Below, one piece after another: positions 1-11,585 of a stretch of 64,000 nt of DNA (position 1 is the stretch's first letter; the number at the start of each line of letters is the position of its first letter). The position numbers and the translations under genes were made by a program. Under the pieces are notes generated by a model. That model was given only the letters and a program-made list of their open reading frames with translations, did no database searches and was not told the origin of the DNA. Source of the stretch: Terana coerulea (taxonomy: Eukaryota; Basidiomycota; Agaricomycetes; Polyporales; Phanerochaetaceae); assembly GCA_024811115.1 (NCBI GenBank), contig JAKOGH010000649.1, positions 1 through 64,000 of the forward strand, in the 5' to 3' direction.

Positions 1-1926
1 TCCTCCAGCTTCCTTTTTCTCATCTCTTCCCGTACCGTCCCACTCCTCGTCATCCGCCTCTTTCACAACGTCTGCATCCATCTCATCCACGTTCACACCT
101 TCCTCCTCCTCCTCCTGTGCTTTCTTCTTTTTCTTCTTCTTCTTTTTCTTGGACGACTCGCCCTCCTCTGGCATGATATCTCCGATGTCTATGTCGTCCT
201 CCCAGTGCGGCTTCTCTTCGTCGAATGCTTCGTCGTCGTCCATGCCGTAGAGCTTAGACATCTGCTTGTCGTGCGCATCTGGGTCCCAGTCGCCTTCGAG
301 GTCAAGCTCCTGCAAGGCTATATGCGGTATTGAGCACAAAGCCGAACCAACGAACGATCGACGGAGGCGTACCAGCAGTGTCATCGAGTGTCACGCCTCC
401 CTCCTTGCCTATCCGCTCCAACTTCGCCCTGACCTCCTTCATTTTCAAGGCCTTTAGCCTTTTTACCTCCTCTTTCTTTTGCAGCAGTTCTTCTTCCTTG
501 CGCGCTTTCTTCTTTTCTCGTGTATCCTTCCGACGGCTATCTTCTCGACGGACCGCAGAGTCCAAGTTACGAGGGTACCGTGGTACCTGATCCGCTCCTC
601 TGCGTGGAATAAAACGCACGACGTCAGCGTGCATATGATTATATGCGGGGGCTGACTTACGGTTCCTCAAACCGGAAGTTATACGAGGTCTCGAAGCGGT
701 CCGCAACTTCTTCAAAGTCCTCGTCTTCGAGAGGATCGGCAAGGCCTTCCGCCTCCGCCTCTGCGTCGGATTCGACTTCCTCTGCGACGTCCTCATCGAC
801 CTCCATAACCGAGTCTGCACATCCCTTGCCCTTGTCTTTCTTGCTTGGGCCAGTGATTTCGTGGTAAGTCGGAAGCCGCTTCGTAGAACGGTCTAGCCAT
901 CCGCGGTTCAGGATGTAGCTACAAGCAGAAACGTCTGTCAGAGTTCGTAGCAGAAACAGTAACATGGTCACGCACTTCATGAGAAACTCCTGGTCCTCTT
1001 CTGCCTTACCCTTTCCTGAGTTTGCTTTAGCTTTCTCCTTCTTAGCCCTCTTCACCTTCTTCGTTGCAGATGTCTCTTCGGCGCCATCCTCAGGAAGAAG
1101 TGCACTGCTGCCCTCCTCGACCGTGATGAGATTGCGCAAGTCCTCGCCGACTTCGCGCTGCAGGAAACTCCTGGTACTCCTCTTCCTCGAGTTCCATCTC
1201 GTCCTTCGTCTTCTCACGAGGGACAAGCAGGTCGTCTTCGTCGTCCGACACTGCAGTGTGGAACGCCGCAATTGTCTCATCCCGTAGGGCGGCCTGCTCC
1301 TTGACGTGGGTCAGGGGTTCCGGAGACGGAGAACGAGAGTCGGGATTGAGAGCGGCTTGGATGTTTTGCTGCTTGATGGTCAAGGGCTTGGACTGTGTCA
1401 AAGGTTTGATGTTGTGAGACACGAAGCAAGCGGAATGTGTGCCATAGGATATACCTTGTCCTTCGGAGCCCGTAAAGTAGTCTTACGTTCGCCTGTTTTT
1501 GGACTTCCTCTACGCTGTGCCTCAGCGAACTGTGACATATTCCTGCTTAGCACAGGCACGCACCTTCGAAAACCCCCTTGTCTAACTGATAGATGCTTGG
1601 GTCTTTACGCTTGATTCGAGCTAGCGTCCGAAGAATCGCTGCGTCCACAGCAGGTGTGAGCTCCTCGCCATCCTCATCTTCAGACTCAGCGTCCTCTGAG
1701 TCCTCTTCATCGCCATCATCTTCTTCTGCGTCGGAGCCGTACTTTTCCTTCACTAATCTATGCTCAGTTTAGCTTAACATCTTCTCAGCTCCCTAGACGT
1801 ACGTTTTTGAAGCTCTTCTCGTTCCTTCTTGTATTCGAACGCCTTCGCATAGTGCTCATTGATGGTGAGCTCGTGGATTGACTCTGTGTCTGAGTCGTCT
1901 GAGGCAAGAATGTCATCTCGCGCCAT
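1..1926 (-). CDS. KRI1: KRI1 family ribosome biogenesis protein (C-terminal end beyond the window)
   Basis: Kri1 is a nucleolar protein needed for 40S subunit assembly, working with Krr1 in yeast. The ATG is the complement of 1924-1926. The N-terminus carries the family signature INEHYAKAFEYKKEREELQ followed by KYGSD and a long acidic stretch. Further in are YQEF/LQREVGEDL, the ILNRGWLD block, an acidic region, a Lys/Arg/Glu coiled coil (about 430-590) and the KLYGMDDD and KPHWEDDID blocks near the left edge, with a Lys-rich tract at about 120-155. Introns are visible at about 604-660 and 920-970. Near 1163 one extra base separates YQEF from LQREVGEDL, although the two are continuous in the family. 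I read that as an indel in the assembly. The C-terminus lies off the window. Confidence 0.9.
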
Positions 1927-2277
1927 AGCAGTCCGAACTTTCCGAGGGTTTCTCAGCGTTTCAGTTAAACCAGTTGAACCCATAGGCTGAGACCAGTCGT
2001 AATGAAGCCGTAAGCTTCGAGGACTGTTTGAGCGCCGTCTGCAGCAGGAGAAGCGGGCGTTGACAAATCTGAAGAGGGTGATCTGAAATCTCGATCGCCG
2101 ATCCATCTCACGTGCACAATCACGCCCAAGCCCTGTCACGTTTAACGAGCATTGACATCACGGCGACCGTGACAACTCGTGCAGAGAGGCCGCCACCGTG
2201 CTGAAATCGACGACGACAACGCTGCCTTTCGATTTGAACACTTCGCACTACTATCTGTTCACTCACACACTATCTTC

Positions 2278-4055
2278 ATGAGGACACGAAACCGCAAAGT
2301 CCTGCGGGATGTCACCCCTGGAAACACTCCACAGTCGAAGCGGTCAGCAAAGGCCACTGCCCAGTTGAAAGAGCAGCTCATTGGCAAGTCTGGTCGCATT
2401 CCTGCACTTGACTTGAAGGCCGTCGAGGAGGACGATGACCTGCCACAAATCTCGCGGCGTCCTGCGCCTCATTCATCTACCAGACCGCATGCCGGAGGTC
2501 CTCCCTTGTCTATAGACCCAGAATCCACCCCGGTCGTCCGTCGCACACGCGTTGTTCATAGCGCGAAGAAATCCGTAGATCCGTCATTTTCTCCCCTACC
2601 GCCTTCTCACCGCCTTCCATATCGTCGTTCGATGACGACGCAGAGAATCGTCCGCCTGCCGAACCACAGTATGAAGAGGAGCGCGACAACGTCAATGAAG
2701 AGGTCGTCATACCAGACGAGAGGCCGAAGGTTGACTCGTCCTCTGACGATCCATTTGGTTTCAAAGCTCTCGAACGACGACTGAAGGTGGAGCGCGAAGT
2801 GCGTCATAAAAGTGGAATCTACGCTATGCCTCTGCCGCCGCCTAAAGGCAAGGGCAAGGAGGTCGCTCGAGCGCGTGCGCCGTTTGGAGAGCTGGCCTTG
2901 ACGCAGTGCCGGTTGCTTCTACCTCTGCGGCAATCGCTGTCGAGCTCGATCGCGCACCTACGCCTTATCATCCCAGCGACGACCTTGAGGACATGTACGC
3001 TGAGGAGCCACAGCCGCACGACGCGCATAGAATAACCGAGCGCAGCTACGAACCAAATGGAGGATGAGAACGTCGAACCTCCACAAGATGCCGCACTCGA
3101 GACTACCGAGGAGGAAGACGACCCCACACGTACCCCACGCCCGCAGCATGTCGGCAACATTCTACCACTAGCCTCTCCGTTTTCTTCGCGAGAAGGTACG
3201 CCTTGTGACCGAAGTCTCGCAGAGTCGCCGCTGTCCTCGCCCTCACCCACGAAACCGTTGACCGTGTCGCGTCCTTTGCACCTCCTGAGTTCTCCCGCGA
3301 AGAAGGGCAAAGGACGTGCATTCCCAGGCTCCACGCCGGTTCACGTGCAGAGCTCGACTATCAAGAAGGTCAAAGCCGGATTCCCGAGCTCCGACACCTA
3401 TATCAACTCCACTGGCTGCTGCCAAGCGGGCGCGCGGTGCCATGCTACCTCCGAGAAGCGTCAGGCCGATGAAAGTGGACCAGGAGAGCGACGCAGATGA
3501 CGACGAGGACCCTCTGGTAGCAGCGAGAAATTTAGAGAAGCTGCTACCCAAGCGACCAGCTAAGAAACACTCCATGCATCTCTCCAACATCGCCGTCGGT
3601 GAGAGCTCGAAAGCAGGGCAAGCGAGAGGGCGAAAGTCGGCGAGCCCAGCCAAGATCCTTAGTCCAGCGCGAGCCCCGCGATGAAAGCGACGCAGACGAG
3701 AGCGACAGCGATTTCGATGCGTCTTCTGTAGCCTCTCCGCTTGCCAAGGGCAAACGCAAGGCCCCCTGCGAAGAAGCAGTTCTCTGTCAAGCGGCCTCGA
3801 GTCGAAGTCGTCATCACTAAGCCGCCGCCGAGGCTGCGCCCGCCGCCCCCAGCCCCGCCAAAGAAACGCGGTCGGGGACGGCCGCCCGGCAACGCCCAGC
3901 AGAAGGCCAAGAGCGGGAAGGAGAAGGGAAAGGGAAAGGGAAAAGCTGGTCCTGTCAAAGTTGGAGAGAGGACTCGGTGCGTGTCCCTCATGCTCGGGAC
4001 TGGACGCTCTTGTCGGATTGACAGAGCTGACTTCGGACCATGGACTACTTCATAG
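2278..4055 (+). pseudogene. AT-hook-like basic/acidic protein of unknown function, frame-broken
   Basis: The ATG at 2278 starts a Ser/Pro/Lys-rich protein (MRTRNRKVLRDVTPGNTP). Coding character continues through several frames: DDDAENRPPAEPQYEEERD and DPFGFKALERRLKVERE (about 2630-2800), an acidic block (about 2900-3110), SPAKKGKGRAFPG (about 3290-3330), and a C-terminal PPKKRGRGRPPG that matches an AT-hook core (RGRP, about 3865-3900). The frame changes have no clear GT-AG introns. One falls in the C5 run at 3762-3766: dropping one C joins LAKGKRK to the PAKKQFSVKRPRVEV segment. The product is probably a nuclear DNA- or chromatin-binding protein. The family is not recognised. It is called broken because of at least four frame changes, but assembly error is as likely as real decay. 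It is divergent from KRI1, with about 350 bp between the starts. Confidence 0.5.
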
Positions 4056-4531
4056 GACGAAGCTCGGGCTCGTCAAGCTCGTGTCGAATATTTCCGGAGC
4101 TTGGATGAAAATTACAGGTTAAAGAAGGAAAATGTCTATGTTGTATGAGTAAAGTATTTGTATTAGATGTGGTATTGTGTTACGAAGGACTTCCGTGAAG
4201 TCGCATATCGTTCATTTGAGTTATCGTTTTGTACTATCTTTCTTTGATATTATTGTAGCACCTGAGTGTCAAGTCTCGATATTTCTGTGCATGAATTTTT
4301 ATAATGGGTTTCTCAAACTGGACACAACAGAAGTAGTAGGGTTGCACTTGGGTTGTAGGACATGCTACTGTATGAGTGATAGGCCGACAGCAGACTTCAA
4401 CATTTTCTAGCCGCCAACCTGGTCAGCCTAATCGGGAGAGGTTCGGAGTGATCCGTACCACCACGACTTCCTCCTCGCGCACTCCAAGTGCGAAACGCCT
4501 TCCCTCTTCCAACCCTGCCGGCTACCAAACG

Positions 4532-5590
4532 ATGCCATTTAATCTACCCGGAACGCTAGTTCCTTTGCATCTAATCATTGCACCGCGCTTGGTTGTCCCT
4601 TCAATGGTCGTTCGAGGTCAGTCCGTTCCCCAGCTCACGCGCCTGAAAGTGTACAGGAGGTTGAGTGCGTAATTACAGGAAGATATCCGCCAGCTTGATT
4701 TTATTGAGCTACGAAAGGCTGGATATAGAGGTGCTGTGTTTGACAAGGATAATTGTCTGGTGAGTCGCGTCTTTTGGCAATATCTACAAACTACTGACAT
4801 GGAACGCGTCGAAGACTGTGCCGCATAAGGATCAACTCGTTCCCGAATTGAAGGTGCGTCGCCATACGCGTTTGCTCATACCTACAAACTGAATGAGAAA
4901 GTATAGGAAGCATGGCAAGAATGCCGAGACGCCTTCGGTGAAGGGAACGTTCTCATAGTCAGCAATTCTGCAGGAACCCGCCTTGACCCTGGGAAATCCA
5001 AGTACGCGTCCATTCACATTTTTATTTGTCCAGTACTCTCAACGCTAGCGTTCTAGGCCGAATCCGTGACATATCATCTGGTTGCGCCAGTCCTCCGTCA
5101 CAAAGTCTTCAAGCCGTCGTACTCCTGCATCTCTTCCATCCGAAAATACTTCTCATCACTACCAGCTCCTGTGCGCGATGACGAACTTATAGTGGTAGGC
5201 GACCGTGTCTTCACCGACGTCGTCATGGCCAATCGCATCTCACGTCGCCGGTCATCGCCCACCACCGACGTGACAAGCATAACGAGTCTCCAATCCGAGA
5301 AAGAAGGGGAAGCAAGCACCGTCACAGTCCCTCAGCCGAAGTCTGCGAGGGACGGGCCTCTTTCGATCTGGACAACGGGAGTCTGGCAGCGGGAAAGTAT
5401 GGCGATGCGATATCTTGAGGCAGCGTTCGTCAAGGGTGTGCGAAAATATGTCGCCGACAGCAACGGTGTCGCGATACGTGGCGAGGATCCTGGTCGTTTC
5501 CTCAAGCATGAGATTGTCGAGGAGTTACCGAACGTACAACCACGGGCGTCGCTACTTCAAAAGCTGTGGAGAAGGGTACGGAGATCATAG
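4532..5590 (+). CDS. GEP4: Mitochondrial phosphatidylglycerophosphatase GEP4
   Basis: Gep4 removes the phosphate from phosphatidylglycerol-phosphate on the matrix side of the inner mitochondrial membrane, in cardiolipin synthesis. The start MPFNLPGTLVPLHLI is typical of the family. Exons give DIRQLDFIELRKAGYRG, the HAD nucleophile motif FDKDNC, VPHKDQLVPELK, VLIVSNSAGTRLDPG, HKVFKPSYSC and the acidic HAD motif VVGDRVFTDVVMANR. Four short introns are needed (about 4617-4673, 4758-4817, 4853-4907 and 5003-5057). The tail after the HAD core is long (WTTGVWQRESMAMRYLE onward), making the protein larger than the 185-residue yeast enzyme. Such extensions are common in filamentous fungi. Catalytic residues are intact. 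Confidence 0.92.
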
Positions 5591-6436
5591 AGTTCTCGTT
5601 ACGGTACTGTCCTTTTCAAAACTAAACTGCATACGTAGAACCTGACAGCATCTGCGTAGATTTTGACTTATAGACATTTTGTGACATCCCCACTCAGATG
5701 ATTCCATGAATGACACTGGTTCTGTCGTAACTTACTTCGTGCCACCGCCAATCCGCGTCCGTAAATTATCGTGCACAAGCCAGTCGACTCGCTCTGTTCC
5801 TGCATCTCAGAGCGACGAAGAACCTGGCGGTTCCCATCAGAGACGGCGCCTACCGCGGACTTAGAGTGGCATGCAGCAAGACTACCCAGACAACTCACAG
5901 GTCAGTCGTTGAACCATCGATATTCAGCGTTGATACCTTGGATCCAGATGACTTCTGCGGCTAAAGACAATGCTTTCTCCAATCGACGCGTCGTCACACC
6001 GCATAGGACCATCCACGTCGTCGAGGGCGGCTCCATCAGGAACAAAGCGTTGGCCTTGATGGCATATCTTGCACAACGCTTTGTCCCGGCATGCGTGGTC
6101 CCTCACTTCCGGAACGAGTTTCTAGCCCCTTAACAAATGTCCTGTCGGTAGGCTATGTCAGACGACTTCGTGGCTGCTTGGAGGCCTGCAGCACGCGACC
6201 CTATCTGGCGTTTTGGGCGACGCCCCCAAGTGTTTCAGGTACGCATCCACGGTCAAACTGAGAAGTGCTGAGCTAAAGCACGACCTCATGTGCGATTCTA
6301 AGAGGCCACATACTGGTTTGTCTTTCGTCGACAGCCACTGACCACCCGCTTGATGCGTGGCCCAAACAAAGGTGAGGGCTATCGCGCGCAGATGCTCGAG
6401 GGAGGACCACTAGGCTACGCGCTGGCTCGAGAGCAG
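5591..6436. other. Intergenic stretch with only weak open frames
   Basis: No recognisable gene. A plus-strand frame at 5771-6133 (120 codons, containing RTIHVVEGGSIRNKALALMA) and a minus-strand frame opposite it both look only mildly coding. Neither has a recognised domain or a supported start. Confidence 0.4.
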
Positions 6437-6444
6437 TATATATA
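6437..6444 (+). promoter_or_regulatory. TATA box of the 6555 gene
   Basis: TATATATA lies about 118 bp before the ATG at 6555 and is followed by a pyrimidine-rich leader (CTCTCGCCCTCG), the usual layout of a strong fungal promoter. Confidence 0.5.
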
Positions 6445-6554
6445 CTTCCTCAAAACCGACTCTACCGCCATCTTCTCGCAGCTCGCAGCTCACAGCTCTC
6501 AGCCCTCAGCACTCTCGCCCTCGTTTCCACAAGTCCAAACACACCTCCGTCGAT

Positions 6555-7182
6555 ATGGTGAGTAGCATCTTCGGGCAGCTACGGCCTTGAGCTGAAATTA
6601 TTATCAGATTTACGATTCCAGTTCTCTGACGGATGGCTGCCAATGCGACATGGGTGTCTCGCAGGTCCCCGTGTTGTCCTGCCATTGGGCATCTCGCTAT
6701 GTGGACGGAGAATTGAAGAGATATACTACCGATGACTGCGGGCGCGAAGGGTGCAAATCCTCCAGCTTCAGGCGCCGGAAGTACTGGGGGGCCGGCTATG
6801 ACGACAACTCCGAGTCTGGCGGCCTTTCCCAATCCAAGCCTGAGGTCGAGCCTGTTCAGACCAAGAGGAAAGGCGCAGACAACCTCGACGGCGGCACCTG
6901 TCAGCAAGAAGCCCAAAGACCTCCTCGGAAGCGACGGTGTCGACCGAGCAGCCGCAGGCTGATCGCAAAGCCCAAGGAGCAACGCGGGTCCAACGATGCC
7001 TCTGCGGCGACTTCTTCGAAGAAGACCAAGCCCAGTGACATACCTGTGGTACGGACTCCCCTCACTGGACTGCTCAGAATTGTGCTGATCAACGTTCTTT
7101 ACGCTAGCCCCCTCCAATTATCGCTTTAGACATCGATATACTGGCCATGTCGCGTAGTATGAGTACGGCTCAGCGCGACTGA
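6555..7182 (+). CDS. Small basic protein of unknown function; ATG isolated in its own exon
   Basis: The ATG at 6555-6557 is followed directly by GTGAGT. Splicing at the AG of 6606-6607 joins it in frame to 6608 onward (IYDSSSLTDGCQCDMGV). The protein has an N-terminal Cys/Tyr-containing part (about 60 residues, with CHWASRYVDGELKRYTTDDC) and then a Lys/Arg/Ser-rich, probably disordered half with basic clusters such as PPRKRRCRPSSRR that could act as nuclear localisation signals. A last intron from about 7048 to 7109 (with GCTGATC as branch site) would give the end PPPIIALDIDILAMSRSM and stop at 7182. Unspliced, the frame stops at 7129. Family not recognised. Confidence 0.5.
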
Positions 7183-7638
7183 ACGAGCAAACACTGTCTG
7201 TATATTGTTGACTGTTGATTAGACGCACGTACACTGGATGGCATTCTCTTATACATCTATGTTGGAATTAAATATGTCGGCGCACAGTACATTGAGTGAG
7301 GGTGATGCACCATGCGAACGTCAAGCGGAGCACTGCTTGCTAGCAGCGTTACGTAATGCAGCCGCGCAGGTGGCCATTTGACGGTAAGCGCCCTTGTTTT
7401 TATCTTGACCACGATCACTTCAAGTCTACAACAACAAGGCATCATGGCCAATGCACGCAGACTCCGCTGTCAACGTGCACAAACAGAGCTGCTCTGCGAG
7501 CTGGGGCGTATTTCAACCTTTCTATCCTCGACAGGCTTACGGACAACATCCCCGTCCCTGTGAGACTCGTTCTACTACTTCGCTCGGTTCCTCCGGCCAC
7601 CCAACCTACCACGTTCGCAATTAGCTCTGTTCTTAACC
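7183..7638. other. Intergenic region before the kinase-like gene
   Basis: No gene is supported here. The stretch probably holds the promoter and leader of the kinase-like gene starting at 7639. Short overlapping frames on both strands lack recognisable motifs. Confidence 0.35.
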
Positions 7639-8424
7639 ATGGCACGCGAGTTGCTCTTTTCAGCCCGTATGCTTGACGAATCGCCCCACAGAAATCGAAG
7701 AGGTCCACTTATTCTCCATCTGCTGATTTGCTGGAAGGAAGATGGCCAGTTCTACCTAGTCGAGCATCCTCCCGGCGACTTCGACTTGCAAACGTTAGCA
7801 GCCCCGGAACCAATTCCACACGCGCACCTCTATCCACGATGGCGCAACGGGCTGAAGGAGGCTCCACCCCCTTCCTCCCGATTGTTATGTGAAAATCCCC
7901 AACATTACCCACTATTCGCCTTCACACCCGGATTTTCTACCCGCTCATCTCATGGCGGAAATTGGAATAATCGAAGAGCTTTCGAAGCATCCGCATCCCA
8001 ACGTATGCTCATACCACGGATGCGTAAGGAAAGGAGACTACGTTGCTGGCATCGCCATGACGCGGTACCGACACTCACTGTACGATGCGGTCAAGGCTGG
8101 CGTCCGAATCGATCGGCGTCGCGTAGTGGCAGACATAAAGGCTGCTCTTGAGCATCTTCACGGTCTGGGCTTTGTGCACAACGACTTGTCACCGGGGAAC
8201 ATCATGCTCGACCACAACGACTCGGCAGTCCTCATCGATTTTGATATCACCGCAAGGATAGGAACCACCAGGGACGCGAAGTAGGCACCCCAGGATGGTT
8301 CAGGCCCAACGCAGAACAGGTTGTGCGTACCGACGACGACAACTTTGCCTTGGGATTGCTACCGGAATATTTGAACACGTACCTGAATTATCATCCTGAT
8401 GATGAGTATTCGGTACGTGCGTGA
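7639..8424 (+). pseudogene. Protein-kinase-like gene with frame breaks
   Basis: The start ACCATGG at 7639 has good context. The N-terminal part reads LILHLLICWKEDGQFYLVEH. After a frame change near 7860-7890 comes a kinase C-lobe: CYVKIPNITHYSPSHPDF, HPHPNVCSYHGCV, then LHGLGFVHNDLSPGNIMLD with catalytic Asp and Asn in place, and DFD where active kinases have DFG. A stop (TAG at 8282) interrupts the frame just before GTPGWFRPNAEQ in the next frame. One missing G at 8280 would explain it. The family is common in mushroom genomes, usually as small Ser/Thr kinase-like proteins. Either a real pseudogene or two assembly indels; the HND and DFD variants leave activity uncertain. Confidence 0.6.
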
Positions 8425-8515
8425 TAAAACCTCTGGCGCTGCTGTCCACTGACGTAAATTGACCTTTCACATATAGCCAGATGCGCCCACGTCCTCCGTA
8501 GATGACTATGTACGG

Positions 8516-8973
8516 ATGAAAGTGTTGATCTGCGGCACCGCTCATGGGCTCGAGAACGCTTGTGACACACTCTTGAATCTATTCGGTGCGATATCCACGA
8601 TCTTGAAACCGAAGACGCGTAACTGACCACACTTCTCTCAGAATCTTGGGCTACAGTCACATTCTTGGTCAGAGACAAAAGTCGCTTCCAGAACACCGCA
8701 TGTTTTGCTCCGTTTCTCGCGAGTAGCAAGGTACAAGTCGTAGAGGGAGACTTCCATGACCACAAGGACGTCGAACATGCATGGTCGGTAGCGGGCGCCG
8801 GACTTCGAGAGGGCGAAGTCGACCTTGTGTTTATCGCAACCAGTGCGTAACTCTTTCTGCGTGACGTCTCCGATAGCTTGTCTCATGTACGTGGCCTAGG
8901 CTATGATACTGAAACTAGAGAAGGCGAGAGATCGTTCCAACTGAGGCTAAGCGAGCGATACGTGCGCCCATGA
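8516..8973 (+). CDS. NAD(P)-binding (NmrA-like) Rossmann protein, apparently truncated
   Basis: The start MKVLICGTAHGLENACD resembles the first beta strand of a Rossmann fold, although the glycine motif is degenerate (GTAHG). Splicing about 8585-8641 joins ESWATVTFLVRDKSRFQ, then SSKVQVVEGDFHDHKDVEHAW and VDLVFIATS, which match beta strands 2-4 of NmrA-type NAD(P)-binding proteins. A second intron (8843-8899) leads to only about 24 further residues before a stop at 8971-8973. Full members run to about 250-300 residues, so this copy is either truncated or frame-shifted. The next coding-like segment (8925-9438) starts in another frame and may be its detached 3' end. Confidence 0.5.
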
Positions 8974-9438
8974 TGCACGTCTGGTCCGACCCCGAGACCC
9001 GACATGTAGAACCTTGGCTCGTCGTGGCCAAACTTTCCGTCTGGAAAATCGCACAATATCTCAAGGCTGAAACATCTCGCTTGGCACCAGTGCCGGCACG
9101 AGAAAGACGGTTCTCCCAGCGACGCTTCTGCCCCCAAACTCGTGAAGGTCGTCAAGGAGAGACTTCGCCCGGCAGAGCGACTGCTGGAAGGCGCACCGCC
9201 GTGCACGGTGGCACCTGGGCCCAAATGCTATAGAAGGGTGGCGCTCTTGCAGCTTACGGCGGAGACCCCCGATACGCCACCTGCCACAGTCTCGGAATTC
9301 CTTCACACCTTAGATGTCGGTCATCTGAAGTCGTGGAAAGAGGCGTGGGCGGGGCGCAGGAAGACGTCGAGGAATTGGACAGAGGCACAGTCGGGGATGT
9401 GGCTCGAACTGGATGAGTTCCTGGCGGCACGCCAATAA
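8925..9438 (+). pseudogene. Coding remnant, possible 3' end of the preceding gene
   Basis: Two overlapping frames look coding. The first is EIVPTEAKRAIRAPMMHVW to about 9090. One base away, about 9095-9438 reads KDGSPSDASAPKLVKVVKER, with HLKSWKEAWAGRRKTSRNW near the end and a stop at 9436-9438. Bringing them together needs a one-base shift near 9097. No domain is recognised. Lys/Arg content and codon use look like real coding sequence rather than chance. Confidence 0.4.
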
Positions 9439-9853
9439 CTTCAGGTTCCGTCGCTTTCATACGCGTCCTCCGGAGTCACGTTTCATTAGCCCCTTTTTGT
9501 GGGGAAAATATGCGAATATATTCTCCTGGCAGCGTAGCCATGGGCGTATTTAATGATATATTATATGGCGCTTTTCAGTGAATGCTCGCTCTTGATAGGG
9601 CCAGCTACACTTGAAAATTGTCGACCCGGGCTGAAGTCAGCTCTCCGATTCACAGGAGGGCTAGCCCGACAAAGCTAAGCCTACTATCGTTCAAGTTCAA
9701 GTTCTCACTTTGAGCCTGCTGAAACTGGATCAAAACACGTTGGTTTGGAAGTCAATTCAAGCGATGATACTAATACATGACCCAGTCTTGGTTTACAGGC
9801 CCTCGAGCAATACAGTACGATCAATTCATGTCATTGAGACTGGTGGCATGGGC
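9439..9853. other. Intergenic region between convergent genes
   Basis: No gene seen. The region is AT-rich near 9500-9570 (GATATATTATATGG), consistent with 3' ends of convergent transcripts. Confidence 0.4.
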
Positions 9854-10710
9854 TCACAGTACCTGGGTTGGACTGCTACTGCCCGACTCAAACCCAGCAC
9901 CAATTTCCGCCCTGTACACCTTACTCTTAACCCCGTCAAGAGCAATGCGCAGCACCCTAACCTGGAAAGGGTTCAACCCGAGGTCAGTCTTGAGGAATGC
10001 TGTCTGCTCTGACTCTGGCATAGATGCCAGGCCATTCAGATGGTCCTCGTCGACTATGCCGCCACGCGTGAGAACTGTCGTCAGCTCTTCCATGCGAGGA
10101 TGGATGGTCCTGAGGAATCGCATCACGGATGAGTTGCCGCTAGTTGGTGACGCGGGGTGGTTTGTTGCTGGTGAGGCACTCGAAGAGCAAACGCTGACGG
10201 AAGGATGCGGCGGTGTATCCGCTGCGCTAGAGCCTCGAGCCAGACCGACTCGAACCTCCTCAAGTCTACGGCGAGGACTTTCACTGAAAGCCTTTGTGTA
10301 CAGTAAGTGGAAGGATAATATCCATGCTCGAAATCATTCACTCACTTTTCTCGTTCTAGCCGAACCACTGGCAGGGGGGTCTGGGTCTGGCGACGGGCTA
10401 GACGTACGCACGGAGCGCGAGTGGGACTGCGGTAGGAGGCTACGAGATGAGTTAGAAGACGGCGGGAATCTGTATCGACGGCAGAGGCGTTCCCTCATTA
10501 ATGCCTCCGCCGGCCATGCGTTCTCGTAGCGAGCGAGGAAGGCAAACTGTTCCGAAGCCTATAAGATTCGCTGTCAGAATCGTAACATCTACCATGATCC
10601 TCAGGCCAAGAATATGTACAACGCACCTTCCTGAGAAATAGCCCGACACGTTCGTTATGCTGCCGTCCCCAGGGCTTGCGATCATCGATATACTCCGGGT
10701 TTACAGCCAT
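9854..10710 (-). CDS. Conserved fungal hypothetical protein
   Basis: The ATG is the complement of 10708-10710 (MAVNPEYIDDRKPWGRQ). An intron of about 70-80 bp (about 10550-10625) links LFLRK to FAFLARYENAWPAEALMRER, followed by a Ser/Pro/Arg-rich linker (SVRTSSPSPDPDPPASGS), another intron near 10270-10340, and the C-terminal block VMRFLRTIHPRMEELTTVL with LPESEQ-like and DLGLNPFQVRVLRIAL segments. The order short N-terminal box, disordered linker, helical C-terminal box resembles an uncharacterised protein family I associate with mushroom genomes. No function is known to me. The product is probably soluble; no membrane segment is visible. Confidence 0.6.
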
Positions 10711-11179
10711 TTCCCGCACCCATTCCTGTCGAGGTTTAAATGGCCCCAGACATTCAATGAGAACGCGACCAGAACAGAAGGAATACTCACTCGTAATGTT
10801 GCTCCCTGTTTAGCGGTCAATCCATGAATCTTCTCTGGCGTACGAACTTCCCCAAAACTCCTTGGGCGGGGCAAACAGCGACGTGGCGAAGACATGCTGA
10901 AGTGCCTGTCGAAGGGTTGAGTCAAGCTTACAGTTTTGATATGCAGACTATTATATGCACGCAGCCTGCTCTAAGTCGCCGTGATCACGAGCCTGTACGA
11001 CCTCTCCGTACGGTGGAAACGATGACGCAGGTTGCTCACGAGGTGCTCAAGAGCCTCGAACTGAGGTACAGAACAATTAGCAACCGCTAACCTCATCAGA
11101 GGGACGGCGCATTGTAACACACCCCTTGCAGTGCAGTACAAACTGGTTCTTAACCGCGTTCATTTCCGCTGTGATATTA
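10711..11179. other. Upstream region of the 9854-10710 gene, no clear gene
   Basis: A minus-strand frame at 10701-10925 (including PRPRSFGEVRTPEKIHGLTAK) could be an upstream exon of the leftward gene. Otherwise nothing supported. Confidence 0.3.
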
Positions 11180-11578
11180 GCCACGTTACATAAGTCCCTA
11201 CTCTTCTTCGCTGCCATTGGCTGTCACTCTCTTCCTCCGCCGCCCGCCCGTCCCAGTACGCCGACGAGGCAAAGCGGGTGAAGGCCGCGAGGCGAGTTGG
11301 CGTCCGTCTGTGCACTATTCCATCAAGTTCGCACCAGTTCAAGCAAGCATACATACCCAGGTGAAGTGCCCTCTTCTGCCTCCGGGGCCGACAAGGATGT
11401 ACCTCGCAGCACAAGTCTGCTTGTATCACTTCTCTCAGAAGGGCTCGCGGTGGGCGACCCTCGTAACAACCAGGCCTCGTTCGGCGATCTATTTGACATT
11501 CCTGTTGTGATTTTACAAATCCCCAGCAAGGACTCTGCGGCTGCAGGCCGCATATGCGTACAAGAACAAGAAAGGTAA
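11180..11578 (+). CDS. Weakly supported hypothetical gene
   Basis: Two plus-strand segments look coding and could be joined by an intron or by a frame error: YADEAKRVKAARRVGVRLCT (about 11257-11360) and SGADKDVPRSTSLLVSLL through FGDLFDIPVVILQIP (about 11360-11578). No start codon can be defended, no domain is recognised and the antisense frame is also open, so this is only a candidate. It converges on the deacetylase gene with about 8 bp between stops. Confidence 0.25.
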
Positions 11579-11585
11579 GTAAAAC

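Noticed and set aside
121..155. TTC/TTT tract as a microsatellite
   Set aside because: It encodes the Lys-rich segment of KRI1 on the minus strand and needs no separate explanation.
9481..9580. AT-rich patch as a possible small mobile element
   Set aside because: No inverted ends or flanking duplication could be found.
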